A stretch of 42,768 bases of DNA, from IMG/VR virus record IMGVR_UViG_3300043421_000059, positions 1 to 42,768 of that record, one strand, 5' to 3'. Positions 23,640-31,740 of this stretch are shown here, piece by piece (position 1 is the first letter of the stretch; every line of letters begins with the position of its first letter). The notes under the pieces were generated by a model. The model saw only the letters and a list, made by a program, of their open reading frames with translations, had not been told where the DNA came from and did not search any database. The translations under genes and the position numbers were made by a program. This stretch comes from a virus.

Positions 23640-24044
23640 TCAGGGCTGGCCGTCGTATCGGGCGCCGGTAGAGAACACCAGCACCACACCCGCCACCCCT
23701 TCATCAGCGAAGTCAGGCTCGCGCACACTGACCAGGCGAAGCCGCTCCCAGTTGCGGCCGCCCTGCGCGCCAGGCGCCCAGTTGTGAAGGCTTTCCACCA
23801 CGCCAGCAAACGCCTCATCCAGCTGCGCTGCAGCCAGATCGCCACGGCGCACCACCAGCGTCACCGCCCAGTTGGGCGTCAGACTGACCGCGCCGGTCTT
23901 GCTGTCAGCCACCTGAGCACCATCGATGCCGACCTCCACAGCGGGAAACTGGCGCTTTTCCACCACATCAGTGCGCAGGCGCACCGACCAGTCAGTCAGA
24001 AGATCTGCCAGGCGGTCTTTGATGGGGTTGCCAACAGCGAGCAT
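23640..24044 (-). CDS. Tail terminator-like protein
   Basis: Encodes 134 residues. The length, the mixed helix-strand pattern and the position directly before the tail tube gene fit a tail-terminator (gpU-like) protein, which caps the tail end and joins it to the connector. It begins MLAVGNPIKDRLADLLTDW. Sequence alone does not fix the subfamily. Confidence 0.65.
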   Translation of the reverse strand: MLAVGNPIKDRLADLLTDWSVRLRTDVVEKRQFPAVEVGIDGAQVADSKTGAVSLTPNWAVTLVVRRGDLAAAQLDEAFAGVVESLHNWAPGAQGGRNWERLRLVSVREPDFADEGVAGVVLVFSTGARYDGQP

Positions 24045-24049
24045 GACGG

Positions 24050-24358
24050 TCAGGCCTTGGGGTACACCGACAGATTGACCCAGCCACCTGCATCCGGCTG
24101 CACCTGGCCAGTGACGACATGCACCACGCCATCAATGACCAGCTCGCTGCCCTCGCGCACGCCCGGCGTGTTGACCACGCAGTAGCCAACCGACAGCGCA
24201 GCCACATCGACCGCCTGGTCGAACGGGTCTGACGCAGTGCGGTCGAAAAGAACGCCGAAGGGCTCGCCCCCCTGGTACACCGCCGCGGCGTTGGCGAGCC
24301 GACCCGCCACAGCGGTGTTAACGCGCTGGTCCAGGGTGGCGAAGGGCGACAGGCTCAT
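24050..24358 (-). CDS. Head-tail connector (gpFII-like)
   Basis: Encodes 102 residues, largely strand-forming in the C-terminal half (GSELVIDGVVHVVTGQVQPD). It resembles small head-tail joining proteins of the gpFII type. It sits between the DUF2190-type capsid protein and the tail terminator, where such proteins occur. Assignment is by position and size. Confidence 0.6.
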   Translation of the reverse strand: MSLSPFATLDQRVNTAVAGRLANAAAVYQGGEPFGVLFDRTASDPFDQAVDVAALSVGYCVVNTPGVREGSELVIDGVVHVVTGQVQPDAGGWVNLSVYPKA

Positions 24359-24363
24359 GTGGC

Positions 24364-24741
24364 TCAGGCGGTGACGGTGCCGGGTACGCCGGTGAAGTAC
24401 ACGGCCAGCGTGGTGACGCCATTGCCTGCCGCCTCGAAGGCGAAGGCAGCAGCGCCGGTTACATCGCCAGAGGCTGGCGTGGCTGCGTTGTCGTCAAAGG
24501 CTCCCGCTCCACTGCCGGCCGATACGTCCCAGGTCAGGGACTCGCCTTGCGCTATCACGGCGCCCGATACCTTGGGCACCAAGAACACACCGGTGCGCTT
24601 GCACTCCACCGGCTGGCCGATGTCTGCAGCATGCGAGGCGATTGCAAGAATGTTGCCGATCTTGAGCACCTGGCCCGATGCGACAGCGGCAGCCGCCGCG
24701 GGAATGGTGATCACGTCACCGACCTGCTTGAAGTTGTTCAT
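24364..24741 (-). CDS. Capsid cement/decoration protein (DUF2190-like)
   Basis: Encodes 125 residues resembling DUF2190 proteins: a VGDVITIPAAAAAVASGQVLKIGN start, GVFLVPKVSGAVIAQGESLTWDV and a Gly/Ala-rich end. DUF2190 proteins commonly sit next to the major capsid gene and decorate or stabilise the shell. The gene directly follows the protease-capsid fusion, with a hairpin in the gap. Confidence 0.75.
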   Translation of the reverse strand: MNNFKQVGDVITIPAAAAAVASGQVLKIGNILAIASHAADIGQPVECKRTGVFLVPKVSGAVIAQGESLTWDVSAGSGAGAFDDNAATPASGDVTGAAAFAFEAAGNGVTTLAVYFTGVPGTVTA

Positions 24742-24763
24742 GTCCGTTCCTTGGAAAGAGCAA

Positions 24764-24787
24764 TGGAAGGGGCACCCACCGGGCGCC
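24764..24787 (-). terminator. Hairpin after the capsid gene
   Basis: GGGGC.CCC.ACC.GGG.GCCCC symmetry between the capsid fusion stop and the DUF2190 gene gives an interrupted GC-rich hairpin, followed on the minus strand by TTCC. It may be a partial terminator or an mRNA-stabilising stem that favours capsid synthesis. Confidence 0.4.
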
Positions 24788-24794
24788 CCTGCGA

Positions 24795-26882
24795 TCAGGA
24801 GGCGCCGGTGGCCTTGCGCAGGCCGCGGTGGTCAATGACCTTGGCACCGAAGTCCAGACGGCACTTGATGGCCACGCCGTCCACTTCGAAGCCCTGCTTC
24901 GTCTCGATCACGGGACCTTCAGCGCCGTCGAGGTAGCAGTACTCCACGGTGTCCACCTGGTTCGAATTCGCGGCCAGATACCAAGCTGTCGCGCTGTCGG
25001 TGTCGAGCAGTGGCTCCACAACAGGTTCCACCGCGGTGCGGCCCCCCTGGCGGAATTCGTTCACTTCACCGGGCGCCGTTGGCACATAGTTCGAGCTGGT
25101 GAACTGGTAGGCGATCTGCTCCAAATCGGTAGGTACGATCAGGAAGGCGGGGGCCAGATTCAGAGCTTCGCCCTGCAGGCCCTTTTGCTTGCGCATCGCC
25201 TTGCGACCATCGCCGAGCTTGGTGATGTCGTTCAGCACACTGCCTGCACCAGCGAGGTTGCCGTGGCTGGCATGGAACAACGCAATGCCGTCGCCCATGG
25301 TGGGATTGCTCAGCAACTGGCTGTAGACCAGACGGTTTTCCAGGCGGGCGGCGGCATCGCCAAAGGCGCGGATCAGGCGGTCGAAGCCCCGCAGGTCATC
25401 GTTGATGATGGCCTGACGGGTGAGCGACACGATGCGACCATGGGTCACCACCTTGTACGACTCCCCAGCGTCCTTCAGAGTGCCGTAGGTGAATTCACCG
25501 TGCTCGTTCGTCTGCAGCAGGTCGGGAGCGCCCGACAACTGCACCACGTCCATGCTCTTGAAGTCGGCTGCGTTTGGAGCGCGGCTGGCCCAGATTGCGT
25601 AGGTAGAGCCAGCCTGTTCATAGGCCAGGCGCAGGCGGCGCCTGGCCACGTTGGACAGCAGGTTCGCGAAGTCGCTGGTGCCCTGCATGCCCGCCGAGCG
25701 AACCTGCAACATGCGCTCTGCGACTTCCATGCGAGTGATGCCGCGGGTGCTACCGCCAGCGCGCTCAATCATGTCGCGGCCCAGTTCCAGCAGGCTGTAG
25801 CCGCGGTACTGACGCCCGTTGTCGGTCAGTTGGGCCGATGGGTCGATGCGGTGTACCAGCGCTTCCTGCAGGCCAGCCATGCGGGTTTCGGTTTCGTCGG
25901 TCACCGTGTGCACGACAGTGTTTTGATGGCCGCCAGAAGCGGCATCGCGGCGGGCCAGTTCTTCCAGAACGGTCGAACGGGCAGCGTCCAAGGTGGTGCC
26001 GTTGCGGATCATCTCGCTGGCCAGGTTGGAAACACCGTGGCGCTGGCACAGGTCGGAGATGTCCGCCGCGCGCGTATCAACGGCAGGTGCTGCTGGAGCG
26101 GCCGCTGTAGCCACGGGGGCGGCGGTAGAGGCAGGCGCAGTGGTGCCGCCGGCGGCGTTCAGGTCTTGAGGCATGGAACGAGTTCCTTCGTCGGTTGAGG
26201 TTTCGGCGGTCGAGCCCACCGTGGGCGTAGAAGGGGTAGAGCGGGCTTCAATGAACTCGCAAGGAAAAGTGCGGATCTGGTGCTCGGGGTCATCGGCGCC
26301 GGGATGCTGGCCGCCCGCGCGGACTTGGCTGTCCATGTCTGCGGGGATGGGGACCAGCGACACCTCCATGGGCTCCCAGTCAATGACCCGGTACTCCCAC
26401 AGGCCGCCCTCTTCGGCAGGTGGGACCATCTCGATGCGGTGGCGCACGTAGCCAACTGAAACATTGCGGATGATTCGGTCTTCTACGTCCTGCACGTAGC
26501 CAGCCACGGATGGGCGGCGGCTGAAGGTCACATCGCAGGTGCCCTCGCCGTTGCTGATCGCGGGGTTCTCCACAACGCCCAGCTGAGCCTCCAGGCTCCA
26601 CTGGTTGTGTGTGTTCAATAGAGGGGCGCCCCGCTGCAGCCGATCCAGGCGGATGGACGCCTCGTCCACCACCAGGCGCTCGATAAAGGGGCGATCACGG
26701 AACCAGTCATAGCGACGCACAGCGGCACCAGTCGTGAAGACCAGCGAAGCGGTAGCCAGCGGGGTGTCGGGCTGCGACTCGTCACCAGCGGCTCGCGTGA
26801 AGTGGCGCAGTTCCATGGAACGCCCAGCCAGCGGCAATTCATCGCGGCGCGTGGCTGTGGTTGGGCTGGTGGCTTGAGGCAT
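24795..26882 (-). CDS. Prohead protease-major capsid protein fusion
   Basis: Encodes 695 residues. The N-terminal ~190 resemble HK97/S78-type prohead protease (FIERLVVDEASIRLDRLQRG, LLNTHNQWSLEAQLGVVENP, IRNVSVGYVRHRIEM, DWEPMEVSLVPIPADMD). A Pro/Ala/Thr-rich linker (about 220-270) with TTAPASTAAPVATAAAPAAP leads to a Mu gpT-like capsid domain (about 330-690, including TDNGRQYRGYSLLELGRDMIE and LDTDSATAWYLAANSN). Fusions of this kind are known in some phages; cleavage would separate protease and shell protein during maturation. A hairpin abuts the start codon (26884-26900), and an alternative ATG at 26816 (MELRHF) is plausible. Confidence 0.88.
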   Translation of the reverse strand: MPQATSPTTATRRDELPLAGRSMELRHFTRAAGDESQPDTPLATASLVFTTGAAVRRYDWFRDRPFIERLVVDEASIRLDRLQRGAPLLNTHNQWSLEAQLGVVENPAISNGEGTCDVTFSRRPSVAGYVQDVEDRIIRNVSVGYVRHRIEMVPPAEEGGLWEYRVIDWEPMEVSLVPIPADMDSQVRAGGQHPGADDPEHQIRTFPCEFIEARSTPSTPTVGSTAETSTDEGTRSMPQDLNAAGGTTAPASTAAPVATAAAPAAPAVDTRAADISDLCQRHGVSNLASEMIRNGTTLDAARSTVLEELARRDAASGGHQNTVVHTVTDETETRMAGLQEALVHRIDPSAQLTDNGRQYRGYSLLELGRDMIERAGGSTRGITRMEVAERMLQVRSAGMQGTSDFANLLSNVARRRLRLAYEQAGSTYAIWASRAPNAADFKSMDVVQLSGAPDLLQTNEHGEFTYGTLKDAGESYKVVTHGRIVSLTRQAIINDDLRGFDRLIRAFGDAAARLENRLVYSQLLSNPTMGDGIALFHASHGNLAGAGSVLNDITKLGDGRKAMRKQKGLQGEALNLAPAFLIVPTDLEQIAYQFTSSNYVPTAPGEVNEFRQGGRTAVEPVVEPLLDTDSATAWYLAANSNQVDTVEYCYLDGAEGPVIETKQGFEVDGVAIKCRLDFGAKVIDHRGLRKATGAS

Positions 26883-26883
26883 G

Positions 26884-26931
26884 CCCGGCAGGTTGCCGGG
26901 TTGCCTGTCTCATTTCTCGGAAAACTGAGAC
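26884..26931 (-). promoter_or_regulatory. Two hairpins just upstream of the capsid fusion start
   Basis: GTCTCA (26907-26912) and TGAGAC (26926-26931) form a stem with a loop containing TTCCGAG when read on the minus strand. A second stem, CCCGGC/GCCGGG (26884-26900), ends one base before the ATG. The first hairpin is closely related to the one at 28732-28760, suggesting a shared regulatory role. The second could mask the ribosome-binding site. Confidence 0.55.
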
Positions 26932-26936
26932 GATTT

Positions 26937-28457
26937 TCAAGCGGCTTTCTTGCTGGTCTGCTTATCGGTGCTGTCGTTCGATGCGTCCACCTCTGACGGG
27001 GAGCGGCCTTTTTGCAGGAGCAACAGAAGATCCAGGATGCCCAGCTTCTTGAACCGCTCCAGATCCGCAGCCAGCTCAGCGTGCAATGCCTCGGGTTTAT
27101 AGCCGCGCTGGCGCACCTTTTCGCTGAAGCTGGAGAGCCCCCCAGCAATCTCCGCCAGGTCGGCGCGAGCATCCTGCAATGGGTTGGGGGAATTCCAGCG
27201 CGGCGTTGTGTGCTCCACGCCGTACTGCATGCTACTGATCAGGCCGGCCAGGTAGGCGTGCTCCACGAACTTGCGGCACACGGCGTCGCACAACGTGGGG
27301 ATGAGGCAGGTCCACTGAGTTATTTCCACATCGCGCCGGAAATCGTTCTGGCGCATCCGGGCGCTGCTGAAGTTCACCTCCGACATGTCGCCGGTCATCA
27401 TCTCGTAGGTGACACCGAAGCCGGCAGCGATGATGTGCAGGCGCTGTTTCACGTACTCCACATAGCCGGGGGCCGCCTTGGGCTCCACGATCTGGAAGCT
27501 CATACCCTGCGGCATCTCCAGGATGTGGCCGCTGGGTAGCGCACCAAGATCGCCGGTACGCTGAATGTCGCCGCTCCCACCTTGCTCGCCTTCTGGATCC
27601 TCCTGCAATGCAGAGGTGTCGCCTGTGGCCAGCACCGCCAAGCGGGTTTCAAGATTCTTGCGCTGCGCCTCCGCATCTTCGTAGAGCTGCAGGTCTCGCA
27701 CCGGCGAGATGATGGGAGCCAAGCGGGTGATGCCCCGCCCCTGCCCTGGGCGCTCTGGGTTGAACAGGTGGATGATCTGGTCCGCAGGCACTGGGCGGCT
27801 TTGGGACCGCAGGCCCACGGAGCCCAGCATGCGCGTCAGGAGGTTGTCGCCGGGATGATTCGGGAACAGCCAGAAGGCAACCTTGCGCCCGAGCGGGTCG
27901 TATTCGATGCCGTTGATGATCGTGTTCGGGCCGCGCTTTTCGTTGCGTTTGCTGTCGAGCCAGTCGATTTCCAGAATCTGGAATTGGAGCGGAACCGGCA
28001 GCCCATCCGAGGGCCGACGCGTGCGGGCACGCACCAGTACCTCCCCATCACCTTCCATCGTGCGATACGACATAGCCTGCTGGCCGTAGACGTTGGTACG
28101 ACCGTCGGCATCTGCGAACGGCGCCCATTTCCCCCAGAGCGCATTGAGTACAGCAGCATGAGGTCCAGTGAAAAGCGGGGTGATCCCAGTGCCCACTGTC
28201 TGCGCCACCAGGGCTCGCATGCCTTGGGCGATATAGGGTACGTTCTGCTGCAGAGAGCGAGACCGGATGCGCAGCGGCTCGGCGTCAGCTTGGTGGTCCG
28301 CGTTCGCACTGGCGCCCCCGCGGCGCGGCTTCCATCCATCCTTCTTGCTTGCGCCTTCATATGCGCGGCCCAGCAGCTCTCGCGCGATCGTGCGGCGCAG
28401 ACCTGCCCGGGGGTTGAAGTAACCAACGATGCGGTCGATGACGTTACTGCGGGCCAT
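26937..28457 (-). CDS. Portal protein (lambda gpB family)
   Basis: Encodes 506 residues of the lambda-family portal type: NVPYIAQGMRALVAQTVGTGI, YRTMEGDGEVLVRARTRRP, then LQFQILEIDWLDSKRN and IIHLFNPERPGQGRGI. It forms the dodecameric ring at the DNA-entry vertex. The ATG at 28457, with GGGAGG seven bases upstream, is preferred over the TTG at 28463, which overlaps the gpW stop. Placement between gpW and the protease-capsid fusion follows lambda W-B-C order. Confidence 0.92.
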   Translation of the reverse strand: MARSNVIDRIVGYFNPRAGLRRTIARELLGRAYEGASKKDGWKPRRGGASANADHQADAEPLRIRSRSLQQNVPYIAQGMRALVAQTVGTGITPLFTGPHAAVLNALWGKWAPFADADGRTNVYGQQAMSYRTMEGDGEVLVRARTRRPSDGLPVPLQFQILEIDWLDSKRNEKRGPNTIINGIEYDPLGRKVAFWLFPNHPGDNLLTRMLGSVGLRSQSRPVPADQIIHLFNPERPGQGRGITRLAPIISPVRDLQLYEDAEAQRKNLETRLAVLATGDTSALQEDPEGEQGGSGDIQRTGDLGALPSGHILEMPQGMSFQIVEPKAAPGYVEYVKQRLHIIAAGFGVTYEMMTGDMSEVNFSSARMRQNDFRRDVEITQWTCLIPTLCDAVCRKFVEHAYLAGLISSMQYGVEHTTPRWNSPNPLQDARADLAEIAGGLSSFSEKVRQRGYKPEALHAELAADLERFKKLGILDLLLLLQKGRSPSEVDASNDSTDKQTSKKAA

Positions 28458-28459
28458 GT

Positions 28460-28669
28460 TCAATCCTCCCGCAGCGTCTTGAAATGAAAGCTGTGCAGCC
28501 GACGGCGGCCTGGGCGAGATGCTGCCAGCTCTGTCATTGCATCGTCGCGCGCCTTGATGAGCTGCTCCACGCTCCGAAAGGTGACGGAGCGCCCGTTGTA
28601 AGAAACGGTTTGCTCGCCGCTGCGGATGGCGGCATTGAGTCTATCGATGTCTGCCTGGGTGACGGCCAT
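28460..28669 (-). CDS. Head-to-tail joining protein gpW
   Basis: Encodes 69 residues matching the gpW family in size (lambda W is 68) and pattern: VTQADIDRLNAAIRSGEQTV, SYNGRSVTFRSVEQL and a basic C-terminus (RPGRRRLHSFHF). gpW stabilises the DNA-filled head and prepares it for tail joining. AGGA lies upstream of the ATG. It lies directly before the portal gene, as in lambda. Confidence 0.85.
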   Translation of the reverse strand: MAVTQADIDRLNAAIRSGEQTVSYNGRSVTFRSVEQLIKARDDAMTELAASRPGRRRLHSFHFKTLRED

Positions 28670-28731
28670 GGTGGTTCCTGGTTTCCACCGGCCGGGCGGC
28701 TCGGTAGTGCCCGCCGACCGTACCCATCCGT

Positions 28732-28760
28732 CTGTCTCAAGTCCCGGAAACTTGAGACAG
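28732..28760. repeat. Perfect 11-bp stem hairpin upstream of gpW
   Basis: CTGTCTCAAGT (28732-28742) and ACTTGAGACAG (28750-28760) are perfect inverted repeats around a seven-base loop. There is no T-run on the minus strand. The stem core GTCTCA/TGAGAC and the loop (TTCCGGG on the minus strand) nearly match the hairpin upstream of the capsid gene (26907-26931). Confidence 0.7.
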
Positions 28761-28761
28761 A

Positions 28762-29271
28762 TTAAGCAGCTGAGCTACTGCTATCTTCAGCAGGAACAAA
28801 AGAAGTCCCGAACCCAATTGAGCGATTGGCGCCCCCCACCAAAGGCGTCGCGTACTGCTCGCAGGATTGCTGGAACAGGAAGTTCATCAATGCAACAGGT
28901 GGCTCACCCGTCGGAGACTCAAAAACTCGACCGGCTCGGGAAAAAATCAACTTGTCAGCCTCAGGAACCACCCCGACAACAAAATACTCACGCACGCCCC
29001 TGATTCCTTCGGTCAGGTTCACGGCAAGCCCAAAATAGAAGATCCCATCCGGAGCCAAGCGCAGTTCAGGAACGGCCTGAAGCTCATGGGTCTGAGACCT
29101 TTCCAGGTTCCTGTCCAGCACAAAGAAAGATATTTTTGCCATCGGTGCATCGAGGTACTCGGAATACTGCGCACGCAGCGAGTTAGCTGCCTGATAGGAA
29201 GCAATCTGCGCGCGGGTGTAATCCTCACCCCAGATGATTGCCTTATCCAAAAGTTCTCTGTACTTCGACAT
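28762..29271 (-). CDS. Unknown protein inserted in the head operon
   Basis: Encodes 169 residues; no family recognised. It has a helical N-terminus (YRELLDKAIIWGEDYTRAQI) and a strand-rich middle (MAKISFFVLDRNLER, DGIFYFGLAVNLTEG, YFVVGVVPEADKLIFS). It lies between the Mor-like activator and gpW, where lambda has no gene. Base composition is lower in GC than the flanking head genes and a perfect hairpin follows it, so it may be an inserted cargo gene. Confidence 0.6.
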   Translation of the reverse strand: MSKYRELLDKAIIWGEDYTRAQIASYQAANSLRAQYSEYLDAPMAKISFFVLDRNLERSQTHELQAVPELRLAPDGIFYFGLAVNLTEGIRGVREYFVVGVVPEADKLIFSRAGRVFESPTGEPPVALMNFLFQQSCEQYATPLVGGANRSIGFGTSFVPAEDSSSSAA

Positions 29272-29294
29272 GGTTCTCTCCTTATCAATTCAGT

Positions 29295-29636
29295 CTACCC
29301 GGGACGGCCCTGCTTCAGAAATCGATACACAGAGGCACGCGAGATCCGCAGTCGCCTTGCGACTTCCGAAGCATTGCGGCCGTTGAACAGGGACAGTACC
29401 TCACGGATCAGGTTCTGTCGGTCCGTGGCACCGCGCGCAGGAATGTAGATTTCCTCACCCTTGAACTCGTCGCGGATGGCCACCTTTGCCTGGGCGAACT
29501 TCTCGCCAGCGATGCCGGGAAACTCAGCAAGCAGGTACTCAAAAATGCGGTCCACAAGGTCAGGGTCTTTCTCGATCATCTCGTCCAGGCGCGGGGTGCC
29601 AACGGTGGTTGTGGTCTTCGGTGTGTCTTTTTTCAT
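29295..29636 (-). CDS. Mor-family transcription activator
   Basis: Encodes 113 residues. The C-terminal helix-turn-helix RNLIREVLSLFNGRN followed by ASEVARRLRISRASVYRFLK is the Mor/Mu middle-operon activator type; the N-terminal part (about 14-60) carries the dimer region (LDEMIEKDPDLVDRIFEYLL). The ATG at 29636 is used; a longer frame extends into the terminase gene. Mor proteins activate phage promoters by binding DNA near -35. Its place inside the head operon is unusual and suggests control of its own late operon or of the tail genes. Confidence 0.78.
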   Translation of the reverse strand: MKKDTPKTTTTVGTPRLDEMIEKDPDLVDRIFEYLLAEFPGIAGEKFAQAKVAIRDEFKGEEIYIPARGATDRQNLIREVLSLFNGRNASEVARRLRISRASVYRFLKQGRPG

Positions 29637-29640
29637 GTGG

Positions 29641-31740
29641 TCACCAGGAGCGGTTGAAATTTGAGGAAGGGGCCGGTGCGCTGCGGCGGCGCTTGCGCGG
29701 AGGATGTTCAGCAGGGCCAGCAGGTGGAGGAGGCGTCTCGGTCGCAGCGGGCGTAGCGTCACCATCCTTTTCAAGCGGCGGCAGTGGTCGGAGCGCGCGC
29801 GGCTCGATGCCCAGCTTGCGTTCGATGACTCGCCATGCGGCCTCGGACTTCGTGTGCAGCGCCAGGCGGTGGGCCACAAACAGGGCGTACACCGTGCAGT
29901 CCAGCACCTCATTGCGCAGACGGTTGACGTTGACCCAGCGCGTAACGAGTCCCCGCGCAGTGGACGTGAGGACGCGCTGCTCGGCCGTGAGCTGGGAGTA
30001 GTAGGCGGCCGGAAGCTCCGAACTGAAGTGCACATAGCCCGGGCCTTCGTCCCTCACCTTGAGCCGCTGGAACAAAAGATCCTTCGCCGTGTCGGCGCCG
30101 ACATACCAAAGCTTCACGCCCTTCTTGATGACGTTGCCACGGTAGTTCACGTCCTGAGACTTGTGGCCCGCACTGATGGGCTGGCCTGGGGTAGGGTCGC
30201 CGCGCACCCCGAAGATCTTCTGACGCTCACGGAAGCGAACGAAGTTGTAGCCTTGGTGCGTGAAGTGGCCCATCATGTCGATGCCCACACCGGACAGCTT
30301 CAGCTCCTGGCCGCTCTCATGGGTGAACGTGGTCTGCAGGTATGGCGCCAGCTTGCTGGTCCACTCATCATCTTGGGCGGGGTCGGCCGGTATCACCACG
30401 TAGTCGATGCACCACATCTCTTCACCGCGACCGATGGCCCACACCACCACCTCGAAACGGTCATCCTGAACGTCCACCCCGGCGACCAGCACCAGGCCGC
30501 CCATGGGAACCGTGCGCAGCGCATAGCCCTCGGCCCGGGCCTGGATGGCGTCGGCCTCCAACTTCTCGGCCTCGTCGTCCTCCCAGGTCTCGCCCAGCGT
30601 TTCATTGATCCAGCCCATGAGGGGGCCTTTGTTGCCGGTGCGTCGCGCGACCATGGCAGCCAGGAACTCCGAGACGATCTCCTCCCAGGTGGCTTGCGGG
30701 CTGTAGGCCGTCCAGATCTTGAAAGCCACATGCTTCGGCGGCGTGGCGGGCAGGCCAGCGGCATTACGCCATACCCGGTCAGAACCGAAGCGCCAGACAC
30801 CGCACTCGCTGACCCATGCCCCCTCGCCTGCTATGCGCAGGTAGTCGGCCTGGCGAATCTTTCCGCAGCAGTGATGGCACTGATGCCACACGTCCGAGGG
30901 GTTCTCCTTGTCCCACTTGAACCCGTAGTTCTTGTCCTCACCGCCCCACGACAGCGGGTGATCGGCCTCGCAGTGCGGACAGGTAACCATGTACACCATG
31001 CGCGCCTGCGCCTTGAGCACGCGTGCCTCGATGTGGCTCAGGCCCTTGATGCGCGGCGTGCTGCCAAGGATGTGCTTGGGGAAGGTGGCACCTTCCAAAC
31101 GCTTGCGGCTTAGGGTGACGGGATCGGCGCTGCGCTCGATCACCTGGTCCATCCCGTCCACCTCGTCCAACTTCGCCGAGGCGACGGTGATGCGGCGGAA
31201 GTTCTTGGCGGCCGTCGCGCCCAGCAGGTGCAGCAGGCGGCTACCGCTGAAGGCCTTCAGCTTCAGAGTGTTCTCTTTGCTCTTTTTCCCCAGGGCCGGG
31301 AAGATCTTGCGCATGACCTTCACGTCCCGCAGCATGGGTTCCAGCTCGGTTTTGCAGAAGCTATCGCTGTCCGAGTCGGTGGGCTGCCACAGCGCCTGGT
31401 TGCGCTTCTTGTGGTGGGCGTCGTAGGCGATGCTGGCCAGCAGCATCTTTGTGTAGCCGACCCGGGCGCTCTTGAAGACATCGACCTCCACAATGCGGTC
31501 GTCGCCCATCGCGTCCAGGATCCCGGGCTGGAACGGGAACGGCACCCATCGCTGCTGCGTCTGGCTGGATTCGGCGGACAGGTAGAAATGCTCTTCTGCC
31601 CACCGCGACAAGCTCATGGGCGGCTCTACACCCAGGGGCGAGAAACCCGAGCGGATGGCCTTCGCAATGGCGGTGCGCGTCTCCTCGTTGATGGCGTCAA
31701 CGTCGGTCAGCGGAAAATCTGGGAGATCGCGAGCGCCCAT
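29641..31740 (-). CDS. Terminase large subunit (lambda gpA family)
   Basis: Encodes 699 residues of the GpA family, slightly longer than lambda A. The atypical Walker A region is KSARVGYTK (90-98); the Walker B-type acidic segment is KLDEVDGMD (about 190). The nuclease part includes LVAGVDVQDDRFEVVVW. A cysteine-rich region (CPHCEADH, CHHCC) lies at about 255-300. It cuts concatemers at cos and drives DNA packaging. The start overlaps the small subunit stop (ATGA), and the C-terminal tail is Pro/Arg-rich. Confidence 0.95.
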   Translation of the reverse strand: MGARDLPDFPLTDVDAINEETRTAIAKAIRSGFSPLGVEPPMSLSRWAEEHFYLSAESSQTQQRWVPFPFQPGILDAMGDDRIVEVDVFKSARVGYTKMLLASIAYDAHHKKRNQALWQPTDSDSDSFCKTELEPMLRDVKVMRKIFPALGKKSKENTLKLKAFSGSRLLHLLGATAAKNFRRITVASAKLDEVDGMDQVIERSADPVTLSRKRLEGATFPKHILGSTPRIKGLSHIEARVLKAQARMVYMVTCPHCEADHPLSWGGEDKNYGFKWDKENPSDVWHQCHHCCGKIRQADYLRIAGEGAWVSECGVWRFGSDRVWRNAAGLPATPPKHVAFKIWTAYSPQATWEEIVSEFLAAMVARRTGNKGPLMGWINETLGETWEDDEAEKLEADAIQARAEGYALRTVPMGGLVLVAGVDVQDDRFEVVVWAIGRGEEMWCIDYVVIPADPAQDDEWTSKLAPYLQTTFTHESGQELKLSGVGIDMMGHFTHQGYNFVRFRERQKIFGVRGDPTPGQPISAGHKSQDVNYRGNVIKKGVKLWYVGADTAKDLLFQRLKVRDEGPGYVHFSSELPAAYYSQLTAEQRVLTSTARGLVTRWVNVNRLRNEVLDCTVYALFVAHRLALHTKSEAAWRVIERKLGIEPRALRPLPPLEKDGDATPAATETPPPPAGPAEHPPRKRRRSAPAPSSNFNRSW

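Noticed and set aside
24828-26198. 456-residue plus-strand frame opposite the capsid fusion
   Set aside because: Shadow of the capsid gene; composition rich in His and Arg as expected from antisense translation.
29704-31113. 469-residue plus-strand frame opposite terminase large subunit
   Set aside because: Shadow of the strongly supported GpA-family gene; no ribosome-binding signal or domain.
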